Source of the DNA: Streptomyces sp. NBC_00271
GTDB taxonomy: Bacteria > Actinomycetota > Actinomycetes > Streptomycetales > Streptomycetaceae
Length of the DNA stretch: 64,000 nucleotides
Direction of reading: 5' to 3'
Assembly: GCF_036178845.1 (NCBI RefSeq)
Contig: NZ_CP108071.1
Coordinates: 124,001 to 188,000 of the forward strand
Shown one piece after another: positions 16,386-25,720 of the stretch. The position numbers were made by a program, and so were the translations under genes. Positions within the stretch are counted from its first letter, which is position 1. Every line of letters begins with the position of its first letter. The notes below the pieces were generated by a model that was not told the DNA's origin, did not search any database, and worked only from the letters and a program-made list of their open reading frames with translations.

Positions 16386-16660
16386 TGAGGTTCCCCCGCT
16401 GCGCGAGAGGTGCTGATCAGCTGGTCAGGACGGGTTGACGGGGTTTCAGGTTCGCTCGGTTGGGTGCTGCCTGTTCGGCGTAGTGCTTCTCCTCGAACTC
16501 GATGGGGCTGAGGTAGCCGAGGCGTTTCTGGATGCGCCGGGAGTTATAGAACCCATCGATGTACTCGAACAGCGCCAGGTTCGCCTCGGCCCGCGTGCCG
16601 AAGACGCGGCCGCGGATGCACTCCGTCTTGGTGATCATCCATAGGTTCTCCGCGAGTGAT
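16386..16660 (-). pseudogene. IS3 element remnant (OrfB C-terminus plus end)
   Basis: The end repeat TGAGGTTCCCCCG starts at 16386. The minus strand then encodes LAENLWMITKTECIRGRVFG to the terminal FEYIDGFYNSRRIQKRLGYL region, about 80% like the intact IS3 OrfB at 8723-9640. Everything upstream of the catalytic Glu region is missing. Confidence 0.85.
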
Positions 16661-16695
16661 GCCGATCTCGAATTTTCCTCAGAGGTGCTCTTGCT

Positions 16696-16728
16696 CCCCA
16701 GTTGATTCGCGAAGCGAATCAACTGGGG
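16696..16728. terminator. Perfect 15-bp hairpin
   Basis: CCCCAGTTGATTCGC (16696-16710), loop GAA, GCGAATCAACTGGGG (16714-16728). No U-run follows on either strand. It probably acts as a transcription barrier between the IS3 remnant and the following gene. Confidence 0.6.
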
Positions 16729-16786
16729 ATGTTCGGTGAGCGTCGGGGATGCTCCCAGTGTCAGACCCATCGGGAATGATCGGCTC

Positions 16787-17128
16787 ATGCTGCAAGCGAG
16801 AGACGAACGCGGCCGCCTGGTGAAGAAGCCCCAGGCGTCGGCACTGAGTGAGATGGTGGCCAACCTTGGGCGGGGCAATGCCTTCGTGATTGTCGAGCGA
16901 GTCGACGATGAGTCCGAGGGTGACTGGTATGTGCAGGTGTGGTTGAGAGACGACAACACCTACCAGTTGGAGTTCCGGGACGGGACGGCCGCTGAGCACT
17001 ATCAGACTCGGACGATCTCCCAGGAGAAAGTGATCGAGGCTCTGGGTGGGTGGGCCGAGAACCGCCGGACCTGGAAGGACGCCTTCATGTGGAACAACAT
17101 CGGCGACTGGTTCGAGAACGCCGACTGA
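16787..17128 (+). CDS. Hypothetical protein, about 113 aa
   Basis: Small soluble, acidic protein (MLQARDERGRLVKKPQASAL ... FMWNNIGDWFENAD). It begins with a basic stretch, then alternating hydrophobic strands (AFVIVERVDD, WYVQVWLRDDNTYQLEFRDG) and a helical tail rich in Trp. The fold looks like a small alpha/beta domain of the kind seen in immunity or SUKH-like proteins, but no family is recognised. A GTG at 16736 is also in frame. No toxin-like partner is adjacent; the neighbours are IS remnants. Confidence 0.55.
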   Translation: MLQARDERGRLVKKPQASALSEMVANLGRGNAFVIVERVDDESEGDWYVQVWLRDDNTYQLEFRDGTAAEHYQTRTISQEKVIEALGGWAENRRTWKDAFMWNNIGDWFENAD

Positions 17129-17169
17129 CCCTACCGCCTGGTGCGACAAGGTCAGCGGTCTTGCTGAAC

Positions 17170-17499
17170 TCAGCAGCGGCGCATGGGGATGACATCAGGG
17201 CTGGCCGCGGGAATGCTGGGTCGAGCGGCTTCGGGGGTCGCGAGCAACGCGACGATGGTGACCGGTTTGTCGCAGTGGGGGCAGTTGCGGATTGCCGTCG
17301 GTGCCAGTGGGGTCACCGGCAGAGGCGCCTCAGCTGGCGTGCCCTCGGCTTGGTCAGGGGTGTCCTCGCGTTCGCGGCGTCGGCGGCGGGCGGCTTCTGC
17401 TTTGCAGCGGGGTGTGCAGTAGGTATGACGGGCGGCTGCCTGGGGGTTGACCTGGAACTGTGTCCAGCAGATGGGGCAATCTCGGAGTTCAGCCAGCAC
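17170..17499 (-). CDS. Zn-ribbon protein, third gene of the IS21 operon
   Basis: 109-residue protein. It has a Cys-rich N-terminal knuckle (CPICWTQF ... YCTPRCK, about residues 8-32), an Arg-rich helix (AEAARRRRRERED) and a second CPHC pair near residue 73. This looks like a zinc-binding, nucleic-acid-binding protein. It overlaps the istB 3' end by 11 bp in the same orientation, so it is expressed with the transposition genes. IS21 elements normally carry only istA and istB, so it is a passenger or accessory gene. Function unknown. Confidence 0.6.
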   Translation of the reverse strand: MLAELRDCPICWTQFQVNPQAAARHTYCTPRCKAEAARRRRREREDTPDQAEGTPAEAPLPVTPLAPTAIRNCPHCDKPVTIVALLATPEAARPSIPAASPDVIPMRRC

Positions 17500-18295
17500 G
17501 TCCGGTCACTCCCTTGCGGAGGTTGTCGGAGTGGGCCTGGTGCGAACGCAGACGATAGGACGGTCCGTCGATGCCGACCACCGCGGCCCGGTGCAGGAGC
17601 CGGTCGAGCATCGCGGCCGCGACCGTGGCGTCGCCAAAGGCGCCAGCCCAAACTGCGATACCGACGTTGGTCGTCAAAATCGTGCTCGACTTCAGATACC
17701 TCTGGTTGATCACCTGGAAGAGAGCTGACGCACCGTCACCAGGCAGCGGGAGATAGCCCAGTTCGTCGATCACCAGAAGCCGGGGGCCGGCGAAGAAACG
17801 CATGATGGTCGACCAGCGTCCTTCGAGAGCGGCCTTGTGGCATTTCGCCGCGAGTTCGGCGGCGGTGGTGAAGTAGACGCGGTGGCCGGCGTCGACCGCG
17901 GAGCGGGCGAGCGCGACGGCCAGCATCGTTTTGCCGACGCCTGGCGGGCCGACCAGCAGGACGTTGGAGGCGTTGTCGAGGAACCGCAGGGTGGCCAGGT
18001 CGCGGATGAGTTTCTCGTCGACTCCGGGCTGAGCGGCGAAGTCGAAGTCATTCAAGGTCCAGGGCTCGGGCAGGCAGGCGAACCGGAGCCGGGAGGCGAG
18101 TTTGCGCGCTTCGGTCGCCTCGACTTCGATCTCCAGGAGCTTCTCCAGGGCCGTGGTCAGCGTCATCCGCTCGGCTCGCGCCTGGTCGAGCACCCGGGGC
18201 AGGGCCTCGGCGGCGTCGTTGAGTTTGAGATAGGACAGGTGGCCTCGCAGCTGCTGGTAGCGGCGGGCCTCGCTCATCGGCCGGGTGTCACTCAC
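17489..18295 (-). CDS. istB: IS21 helper ATPase IstB
   Basis: AAA+ ATPase of the IstB/DnaC-like family, 268 residues. Walker A is GPPGVGKTMLAVALARSA, Walker B is RLLVIDELGYLP, and the sensor region SSTILTTNVGIAVWAGAFGD follows. It loads IstA onto target DNA. I start at GTG 18295 (VSDTRPMSEARRY), seven bases after AGGAG; it overlaps the istA stop by 8 bp, giving translational coupling. The ATG at 18277 is the alternative. Confidence 0.9.
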   Translation of the reverse strand: MSDTRPMSEARRYQQLRGHLSYLKLNDAAEALPRVLDQARAERMTLTTALEKLLEIEVEATEARKLASRLRFACLPEPWTLNDFDFAAQPGVDEKLIRDLATLRFLDNASNVLLVGPPGVGKTMLAVALARSAVDAGHRVYFTTAAELAAKCHKAALEGRWSTIMRFFAGPRLLVIDELGYLPLPGDGASALFQVINQRYLKSSTILTTNVGIAVWAGAFGDATVAAAMLDRLLHRAAVVGIDGPSYRLRSHQAHSDNLRKGVTGRAG

Positions 18296-19649
18296 TCTCA
18301 CGCTCCTGGTTGTCGTGGGTGGGGTTCTGCCGTAGCTGGTCGGCGACGGCGGCATAGTGGGCCAGGTCGATCACGACCCGGTTCGCGACGTCCGATTTAC
18401 TCTGGCCGCGGAGGCGTTCGGCTTCTGCCAGGGCCGCAGGAGATGGTGGCCGACGGACCTTGGTGCGGCAGGGCGCCTTGTCGGAGAAGGAGGCCAGCAC
18501 CGCGCGTTCGAGGGCAATGACATGTCCAGCATCGCGGATGGTCTGTCCGGCCCCGTCCCGTGCCCGGCGGTGCTCGGCGACAATCGCTCGACCGGCCGTG
18601 ATCACGTGCAGGGTGTCCTCGCCGAGCCGGGTGCGGACGATGACCTGGGACCCGGTCAGTCCGGGCGGGACGGAGTAGAAGTTCCCGGCGAAGGAGACCA
18701 GTGCCTGCGGGCTGACGGTGCGGGTCTGCTCCAGCTCAGCGGGGAACGGCCGGGTCGGCAGTTCCAGCAGCGGCTCTGTCTCGGCGAGCGCGCCGGCGGT
18801 GGTCGACAGTCCGTCGATCTTGCGTCGGCGGCCGTCCATCTGAATCGCCAGCTTGTCGATACCGTTCTGTCCGGCCTCGATGCTGATGCCGTCGGGGACG
18901 GTGCGCCACCAGCGTTGGGCCGCGGAGTGGTTGGCCTTCTCCACGACGCCCTTGCGGTTGCCGCGACGGGGCGGGCAGATATCAACTCCGGCCCCGTAGT
19001 ACTTCGCGACGGCCGCGAAGGTCGGCAAGAGCCGTCCGGTCGGCGGATGACAGACGGTCGCCATCCGGTCGAAGCGCCACCGCCGCGATGTCCCGCCCAG
19101 GCGCCTCAGCACGGCATCGAGAGCCTGAACCAGGTGCGGAAAGGTCTCGGCCTCGGCCAGCACGGCCCGCCATCGGCCCGAGTGCGCGAGGGCACCGACC
19201 AGGAGGTGAGCATGGGAACCGACGCCCCACTCCTCGGGCGGGTCAGGGAGTTCGACCCAGTCGAACTGGATCTCCTCGCCCGGCGGGTGGGCGATGATCG
19301 CGACATCGCGCCCGCTCGAGGCCCGGCAGGGTTCGCAGTGCGGACGGGCCTGGTAGCGGCGCAGAGCCCGGGTGAATGTGGAGTAGCCGCCAGCGTAACC
19401 GAGTTCAACGATCTCGTCGAAGAGCGTCGTCGCCCACAGATGTGGGTCATCGCTCAGCCGCTGGCGGCAGTACTCCAGGAACGGCGTGAATGCGTCCGGC
19501 GACTGACGTCGATACCCCGACACGCGCTCGCCGTTGAGATAGGCGCGGATGGTTTTGCGGTCGTGGCCAAGATGCCGGGCGATCGCCGAGATCGACCAGC
19601 CTTGACGACGCAGCGCATGAGCATCCACGTCTTCCTCCCAGGTGAGCAT
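18288..19649 (-). CDS. istA: IS21 transposase IstA
   Basis: 453-residue DDE transposase. N-terminal helix-turn-helix (GWSISAIARHLGHDRKTIRAYLNG); catalytic Asp in IQFDWVELPDPP, then the conserved RFDRMATVCHP and the acidic GVVEKANHSAAQRWW region, followed by a beta-barrel (QALVSFAGNFYSVPPGL). Intact from ATG 19649. It forms an operon with istB and the Zn-ribbon gene. Confidence 0.9.
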   Translation of the reverse strand: MLTWEEDVDAHALRRQGWSISAIARHLGHDRKTIRAYLNGERVSGYRRQSPDAFTPFLEYCRQRLSDDPHLWATTLFDEIVELGYAGGYSTFTRALRRYQARPHCEPCRASSGRDVAIIAHPPGEEIQFDWVELPDPPEEWGVGSHAHLLVGALAHSGRWRAVLAEAETFPHLVQALDAVLRRLGGTSRRWRFDRMATVCHPPTGRLLPTFAAVAKYYGAGVDICPPRRGNRKGVVEKANHSAAQRWWRTVPDGISIEAGQNGIDKLAIQMDGRRRKIDGLSTTAGALAETEPLLELPTRPFPAELEQTRTVSPQALVSFAGNFYSVPPGLTGSQVIVRTRLGEDTLHVITAGRAIVAEHRRARDGAGQTIRDAGHVIALERAVLASFSDKAPCRTKVRRPPSPAALAEAERLRGQSKSDVANRVVIDLAHYAAVADQLRQNPTHDNQERESE

Positions 19650-19749
19650 CCGGGCCTCTCAACAGGCCGAATTCATCGCGCACCGAGACTGTCCGGGCCA
19701 ACACGCGTACAGCCCGACACGCCGAGGAAGATCACGCAAAGGATGGGGA

Positions 19750-20688
19750 GATCAACTGAGCAGGTTTGGCCCCACCGAGAGCGCTACCTGGGGAAGTTCA
19801 AAGAGCGCCATCAACGGCTCCTATCTGTCAGTCATCGGCACCGTGCGGGTGCGGGTCATCGATGCGCAGATCACCGTGACCTGCACCGACGGCACTGTCT
19901 TCACCGGCTCCTACCGGCTGGCCACCACCCTGACGGACGCCCGCCGCTTCCCGGCGGCCGTGTTGGTGGATCTCTACCATCAGCGGTGGGAGCACGAATC
20001 AGCGTATTACGCGCTCCGCCACACGATCATGAACGGGCGCCTGTTGCGCTCGGGCGACCCCATCGGCATCGAGCAGGAGATGTGGTCGCTCCTTACGCTC
20101 TACCAGGCACTGCGGACCGTCATCGTCGACGCCGCCGAGTCCCTCCCTGGCACAGACCCCGACCGCTGCGGCTTCACTATCGCCTTCCAAGCCGCCCCTG
20201 ACCAGGTCATCCACGCCGCCGACGTCGTCACCACGACCGTCAAACCGGTCGGTCTCATCGGACGCCGGATCCTGTCCGGCCTGCTCCCGCCCCGGCGACA
20301 GCGGGTGAGTACCCGCAAGGTCAAAACACCGACCTCCCGCTACAACGGGCGATGCGACAGCGACGGCCGGCCCGATGCCAGCCGCACCGTCACCGACCTC
20401 GACGTCACCATCCTCGAACCCTCCGATCCGCTGCCCGCGCTGCCGACCGCCTCCAGGGATGATCGGCACACCGCCCCCGGCAAGCGCCGCCGACACCGAA
20501 TCCTGGCCCTGCTCCAGGAAGACCCCACCCGCCTCTGGCAACCCCGCGACATCGCGACTCACTTCGGCGACGTCACCCTGGAAACCATGTATAGACAACT
20601 GAACCGCTGGGCCGCCAGCGGACTCATCCACAAGCTCGGCCCCGGCCTCTACGCCGCCACAGTGTGGTCACCAACTCCCCTTGCGTGA
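19750..20688 (+). pseudogene. IS4-family transposase, C-terminal part
   Basis: Resembles the second half of the IS4 transposase at 24072-25474: RVRVIDAQITVTCTDGTVF; LVDLYHQRWEHESAYYALRH, which carries the catalytic Glu (YREK-like motif); RSGDPIGIEQEMWSLLTLYQ. It also has an extra C-terminal winged-helix segment (RRHRILALLQEDPTRLWQPRDIATHF ...). The N-terminal half with both catalytic Asp is absent next to the IS21 insertion. Confidence 0.8.
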
Positions 20689-20926
20689 CCTGCGAAAACG
20701 TTAACTACCCGGCCTTGGGGGAGGCCCCCCTCACCCTCGCCGGATGAGCGGCAAACAACGCCGGCCAACCACCACGCCGTAGATCATTCGCGGGGCAACG
20801 CCTATCTCACGTCAATCATTCGTCAATCGAACGTGGCACTGCGGCTTGCAGCGTGTCTCTTGGGACCGGTCAGACCCTCCGGTCCCGCTTCCCGGTCGGC
20901 ACGACCGCGTAGACAAGGAGTCAGCC

Positions 20927-21550
20927 GTGGGCTGGACAGCTTTGGGAGCAGAAAAGGCCGATGAGCGTGAGCAAAGTGTGTACATCAGCTACAACGAACA
21001 CGTACCTGCCCTGTTCACGTATGTCTGCCGACTGGTAGGAGGCGATCGGCACAAGGCCGAGGACATCGTCCAGGAGACGCTTTTGCGATGCTGGAACAAG
21101 TTTGACCACGAGCACAGGGAGGTGTTGCGGCCCTGGCTGTTCAGGGTCGCCCGTAACCTTGTGATCGATGGTCACCGCAAGATCAACTCGCGGCCGCCCG
21201 AGGTCGACGGCGCCCCCTGGCTCGAGCAGGAAGCCGCGGAGATCGACGAGATCGAGCGGATGCTCTCCGCGGTCGTCGTCGATGACGCGCTCAAAGCGCT
21301 TTCACCGGCGCACCGTGAGGTCTTGTACCAGACGTACTTCGTCGGCCTGACGCTCGAAGAGGTCGCGCGGGCCCTCGACGTCCCCCTCGGTACCGTTAAG
21401 TCGCGCCTGTACTACGGCCTGCGCGCGCTTCACCTCGCAATCGAGGAGCGAGGGGCCAAGGCTCCCCCGAAAAAGGTGACACCGAGTTCTCCGACCACAC
21501 CCGGTCGAGGTAGCCGGGGGCGGCTCAGCCGAAGCCTTGCCGGCGAGTGA
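20927..21550 (+). CDS. ECF-type RNA polymerase sigma factor
   Basis: 208-residue sigma-70 family protein. Region 2 is seen in LFTYVCRLVGGDRHKAEDIVQETLLRCWNKF to EVLRPWLFRVARNLVIDGHRK, region 4 in ALKALSPAHREVLYQTYFVGLTLEEVARALDVPLGTVKSRLYYGLRAL. The N-terminus WTALGAEKADEREQ and a basic Ser/Pro-rich tail flank these. Start is GTG 20927, six bases after AAGGAG; an upstream ATG frame is unlikely. No anti-sigma gene follows, since an ISL3 remnant begins 35 bp downstream. Either the partner was lost or this member acts without one. Its own -35/-10 is not evident upstream. Confidence 0.9.
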   Translation: MGWTALGAEKADEREQSVYISYNEHVPALFTYVCRLVGGDRHKAEDIVQETLLRCWNKFDHEHREVLRPWLFRVARNLVIDGHRKINSRPPEVDGAPWLEQEAAEIDEIERMLSAVVVDDALKALSPAHREVLYQTYFVGLTLEEVARALDVPLGTVKSRLYYGLRALHLAIEERGAKAPPKKVTPSSPTTPGRGSRGRLSRSLAGE

Positions 21551-21584
21551 ATGGTATGAGCCTCGCAGGGCCGTATGCGGGTCT

Positions 21585-21788
21585 TCAGAGTTGAGCGGTG
21601 CCAAGGTGTCCACGGGCTCGGCGGGTGGTGACGCAGCGTGTCCGTAGCCGCTGATTGTCGGCGTTGCGGAAGCCGAACGCGTTGCGGGTGGCGACTTTGA
21701 TCACGCGGTTGTTCCTCTCGCTATTGGCCTCAATGTGGCCTGTGTCGATGAACGCGGCCATCTCGGTCCACCAGCGGTCGACGGTGGC
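21585..21788 (-). pseudogene. ISL3-family transposase C-terminal remnant
   Basis: The minus strand reads TVDRWWTEMAAFIDTGHIEA, continues NSERNNRVIKVATRNAFGFR and ends GTAQL-stop. This is the typical ISL3 tail with the catalytic Glu (IEANSERNN) and the R-C-x-T-R-R-x-R-G end. The rest of the gene is missing. Confidence 0.8.
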
Positions 21789-22011
21789 AGCGAGGGTAGG
21801 GCTTCAGGGATGTCGGATTCCGCGCACCAGGTGCGGACCTTCCAGCGGGAATGGCCGACTTGGAGGCGGTCCGTCATCGGCCCTTCACCACCCGTAGCCG
21901 GCCTGCTGCCCGCCCCTGATCCGGCCGAGACGAGGCCAACGGGGTGTTCCCCCGGCAGTGTCGGGCGGTCGGCGAGGGAGCGTTGAGCCATGCTGGGGCA
22001 GGGCGATTCAC

Positions 22012-22785
22012 ACCGCCTGGAGCGGCTACCGCGTCCATCTGACTGAGTGCTGCGACGAAGAGCGCCCCGAGCTGGTGGTCCACGTGGCCACGACACACTC
22101 GACCGTGCAGGACGTCGAGATGACCGCGATCATCCATGACGACCTCGCCAAGCGCGAGTTACTGCCGCGCGAGCACATCGTGGACAGCGGTTACGTCACG
22201 CCGGCGCACATCGAGCGGGCGGCACGGGTGCACGGCATCACCCTGCTCGGCCCGGTTGTCCCCGACAACAGCCGCCAGGCCACGGCCGGTTCGGGTTTCA
22301 GCAAGTCGGCCTTCCCCGTCGACTGGGACCGCCGGCAGGCCACCTGCCCCCAGGGCGCGGTCAGCCGGGAGTGGAGACCCCTGCGGATCAGCGGACACGA
22401 CTACATCCAGGTCAAGTTCGCCAAAGCCGACTGCCAGGCCTGCCCGGTCCGCCCACAGTGCACCACCTCCGCCACCCGGCCAAGAGCCCTCGCCCTGCTA
22501 CCCACCCTCCACGAGATCCAAAAGCGCAACCGGCTCGACCAGACCACCGAAGAGTGGCAGCGCCGCTACGCGATCCGAGCCGGCATCGAAGCCACCCTCT
22601 CGCAGAACGTCCGCGCCCACGGCCTGCGCCGCTCCCGCTACCGCGGGCTGGCGAAAACCCACGTCCAGCACGTACTCACCGCGCTGGCCTGCAACGTCGC
22701 CCGCATCGCCGACTGGATCAACACCCCATCCACAGCCCACCGCCGATCAAGCCACTTCCGTGCACTGTGCACCGCAGCCACCTGA
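22012..22785 (+). pseudogene. IS1182-family transposase C-terminal part
   Basis: Begins WSGYRVHLTECCDEERPELV and includes HIVDSGYVTPAHIERAARVHG, a Cys cluster (ADCQACPVRPQCTTS) and RRYAIRAGIEATLSQNVRAHGLRRSRYRGL with the catalytic Glu. The N-terminal half, with the first Asp, is absent. Confidence 0.85.
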
Positions 22786-22879
22786 CCCCGCCAACATCAC
22801 CAACAGAGTCACGCCGGGCAGTTAGGGCTCGCAGAGCATTAACCCTGGGTATTCAGCGAACTGGGCGGCCTTATGCCCC

Positions 22880-23625
22880 GATAGCAGAAAGGTGCCGTTG
22901 ACCTGCAAGGATGCGAGTGTCTAGGTCGTATCCGCTGCAGAGAGCAAGGCACCTTTCCGGCGAGTGAGCGTACAGGGTGGGACGGTCGGCTGTCCGTGGT
23001 GGCCGATGGGAAGAGGCTGGTCGGGCATGCCGGAACGGTGCTGCTGCGCCGGTGCGCGGACCGCACGGGGCTGACGGGGGCGCTGGCAAGGGTTTTGCCG
23101 TCCAGCACAGTGGCCGGCTGGCGGGACCGCGCCGGGGTGCTGGTGCACCTGGCCATCGCGATCGTGCTGGGGGGCGGCGAACTTATCGGAGACCGAGCAG
23201 CTCCAGTTGCATGACGGGCCGCCGTTCGGGCCGACGGCCTCGGACTCCACCGCCCGCCGCACGCTGGCCGCGCTCGACGCGGCCACCCTGGTGAAGATCG
23301 CGAAGGTGCGGGCGCGGGTGCGTCGGCAGGTGTGGAGTCTGCTGCATTTGCGGCCCGGCGGCTTCCCGTGGCTGGCGGTGGCGGGCAAGCGGCTGACCGG
23401 CTGGATCGTCATCGACATCGACGCCACCATCATCACGGCGGCGTCCAAGAAGGCCGGGGCAGCAGTCACGTTCAAAAAGACCTTCGGGTTTCATCCGCTG
23501 GCCGCGTGGTGCGCGAACACAAGCGAGTCCCTGGCCATGATGCTGCGTCCCGGCAACGCCGGAGCAAACACGGTGACCGACCACATCCGCGTGCTCACCG
23601 ACGCTATCGCCCAGATCCCCGGCTC
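22880..23625 (+). pseudogene. IS1380-family transposase remnant
   Basis: Translates as WDGRLSVVADGKRLVGHAGT ... AIAIVLGG, then after a frameshift near 23172 as NLSETEQLQLHDGPPFGPTA ... GWIVIDIDATIITAASKKAG. The latter contains the first catalytic Asp pair. It is cut off after AIAQIPGSS at 23625, where an IS256 tail begins. The upstream 80 bases (GAAAGGTGCCGTTGACC ...) look like the element's left end. Confidence 0.8.
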
Positions 23626-23767
23626 CTCTTCGACCACCGCTACCTCTCCGAAGCCTCCATGGCCGAACTCCTCACCGCCAAACCGGCCGAGGACGACCAC
23701 CAGCTTCCTCCACAGCAGGAACCGAATCAGCTCGGCCAGTGACTACATCACTCGGCGGGACACCATC
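23625..23767 (+). pseudogene. IS256-family transposase tail and right end
   Basis: FDHRYLSEASMAELLTAKPA ... NQLGQ-stop (23742) is the C-terminus of a mutator-type transposase (compare RRYLSEGSM in the IS256 copy above). An inverted-repeat end follows at 23744-23767 whose reverse complement begins GATGGTGTCCCGCC. Confidence 0.7.
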
Positions 23768-23801
23768 ACGAATGGTCGTGTCCCGCGACGTGGTGTAGGG
23801 G
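23744..23801. repeat. Head-to-head IS256 ends separated by 6 bp
   Basis: Right end (23744-23767), spacer ACGAAT, then a left-type end GGTCGTGTCCCGCGACGTGG starting at 23774. The two ends match at about 21 of 25 positions as an inverted repeat. This is the arrangement of an IS256 circle junction or tandem copy; no transposase follows the second end. Confidence 0.65.
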
Positions 23802-23999
23802 ATCAAGCGCTACGCGTTCCGGTTCGAGATCCGTGGCGATCTCTGCGGAGACTGCAGCCCACGAAGTGTCCCGGCAAGGCAAGTTGGACATCCGATCGGG
23901 CATGGTCGGCGCCCCTGGCCTGCAAATTCCGGTGTCTTGATCCCGTACAACACGTGGCGGCAACACCGCTGCGTTAGACCGGCGGGCGGGTCGTCAAGG

Positions 24000-25490
24000 G
24001 GGCGAACATCAGGACGGGACCTCGGGTAAGTCCCTTGGTGTCGAGCCAGGGCGAGCAACCCGGAGGTCCCGTTGTTACCGAAGTCTGCCAGCGTCTCGTC
24101 GATACCGACAGGCCCGGACGTATACGCACCCGGCCATGTCGGTGAGCTGACCCAGATCATCGATCCCGTCCTCGTGGATGCGGTCATCGAGGAAACCGCC
24201 GCGAGGGAACAACGGCTGCGTCTGCTCCCGGCGCGGGTCGTGGGTACTTCGTCCTTGCCCTGGCCTTCTTCGAACGGTCCTCCTATCAGGGCGTCTGGGG
24301 CAAGCTCACCGTGGGCCTGGGCGATACCGTCGTGGCTCATCCGTGCGCGTCGTCTCTGTCGCGGGCCCGCCGCCGACTGGGCGTCGCACCCTTGCGTGCC
24401 CTGTTCACCGTTCTGGCCGGGCCGGTGGCCACCCCTGCCCAGACCTGCGCCTTCTACCGCGGGCGGCGCGTGGTCGCCATCGACGGCACCACGCTGAACG
24501 CCCCCGACGAGCCCGCTGTGACCTGGCGCTATCCCAAGCACATCGGTCCTGTGCGCGAGTTCGGCTACCCGATCGTGCGCCTGGTGGCCCTGGTCGAATG
24601 CGGCACCCGTGCCCTGATCGACGCGGTTTTCGGCCCGGACCGCACCGGGGAGATCTCATACGCCCACCGCCTGCTGGGCAGCCTGGACGGTTCGATGCTC
24701 CTGCTCGCCGACGCCTACTACGACGCCGTCGGCTTCCTGACCGCTGTCTCCGACACCGGCGCGGCCTTCCTGCTCCGGTCCACCCGCAAGCGCCGCCCGA
24801 CCATCCGGCATCCTCTGCCGGACGGCTCCTACCGGACCTTCATCCAGTCCAACAACTACCGGGCAGGCCGTGGCTACGGGCAGCGCCTGGAGGTGAGGGT
24901 GATCGAGGCATGGGTGACCGTCACGCTCGCCGACGGGACCCGGCGCACCGAGCTGTGGCGTCTGCTCACCACGCTCCTGGACGCCGAGCGCCATCCCGCC
25001 ATGGAGCTGATCGAGCTTTATCACCGGCGGTGGCAGGCGGAGACCTGCTACTTCTCGCTGAAGACCACCATCCTCGACGGGCGCATCCTGCGGTCCCGGA
25101 CGGTCCCCGGCCTCGAGCAGGAGATCTATGCCCTGCTGACCGTCTACCAGGCCTTGGTCCGGATGGCCGGCGACCTCACCACCGCACACCCCGAACTGTC
25201 TCCTCGGCAGGTGAGCTTCACGATCCTGCTGCAGGCTGCCGCCGACCAGATCGTCGCCGGGAACGGCATCACCATCACCGAGCCGGTGACGCTGGTCGGC
25301 GCTATCGGCCATGTTGTCTTGGCGAACCTGGTCCCAGAGCAACGGCGGTGGCGGGTGAAGTCACGGATGCTGAAGAGGTACAGCAAGTACCCGTTCAACC
25401 GGACACGGCACCCCCGGAAGGCCCAGAAGTACACCCTCCACACCGAAGTGATCCCAGATGGATGGGTCCCTTGACATCAGCATCTCCCGC
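24000..25490 (+). mobile_element. IS4-family element
   Basis: Approximate borders around a nearly complete IS4 transposase gene. Similar short GTCCCTTG segments occur near both ends (24031 and 25467), but I could not fix the terminal repeats or a target duplication. Confidence 0.65.
24072..25474 (+). pseudogene. IS4 transposase with one frameshift
   Basis: Starts TTG 24072 after GGAGG (LPKSASVSSIPTGPDVYAPG). At about 24240 a G is missing: RVVG should continue YFVLALAFFERSSYQGVWGK, which is present in the next frame. From there the catalytic domain is complete: VVAIDGTTLNAPDEPA (Asp), GSMLLLADAYYDAVGF (Asp), LIELYHRRWQAETCYFSLKT (Glu, YREK-type). A single-base change would restore the gene, so a sequencing error is possible. 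Confidence 0.85.
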
Positions 25491-25720
25491 CAAAGGCAAC
25501 GGTGTTGCACCCGGCGGGACGCCATCGTCGGTCGGCCAAGGCAACCGCTCCTCACCGTCGCGCGTACAGTCCACGCCGGCCTGTTCGCGCGGCGTTACCC
25601 CCGCTGTGGACACGCTGTCTGTCGGCCGACTGGCATGCGTCGTTACCCAGTGCACACGAGGACCGAAATCTGCCCCTCAGGGCGGCACTTCCACTGGCCG
25701 CTGAAGCCCCGACGGTCGAA

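Larger units (their letters stand above)
17150..19740 (-). mobile_element. IS21-family element, copy 1
   Basis: Contains istA, istB and a third small gene in one operon. The exact ends were not identified: no clear terminal repeat pair or duplication could be read. It adjoins a truncated IS4 transposase on its istA side, whose missing 5' half is not found on the other side, so the insertion was followed or accompanied by deletion. Confidence 0.7.

Noticed and set aside
22790..22960. CRISPR-like or tandem repeats near IS1380 remnant
   Set aside because: Short similarities come from insertion-sequence ends; no regular repeat-spacer pattern exists anywhere in the window.
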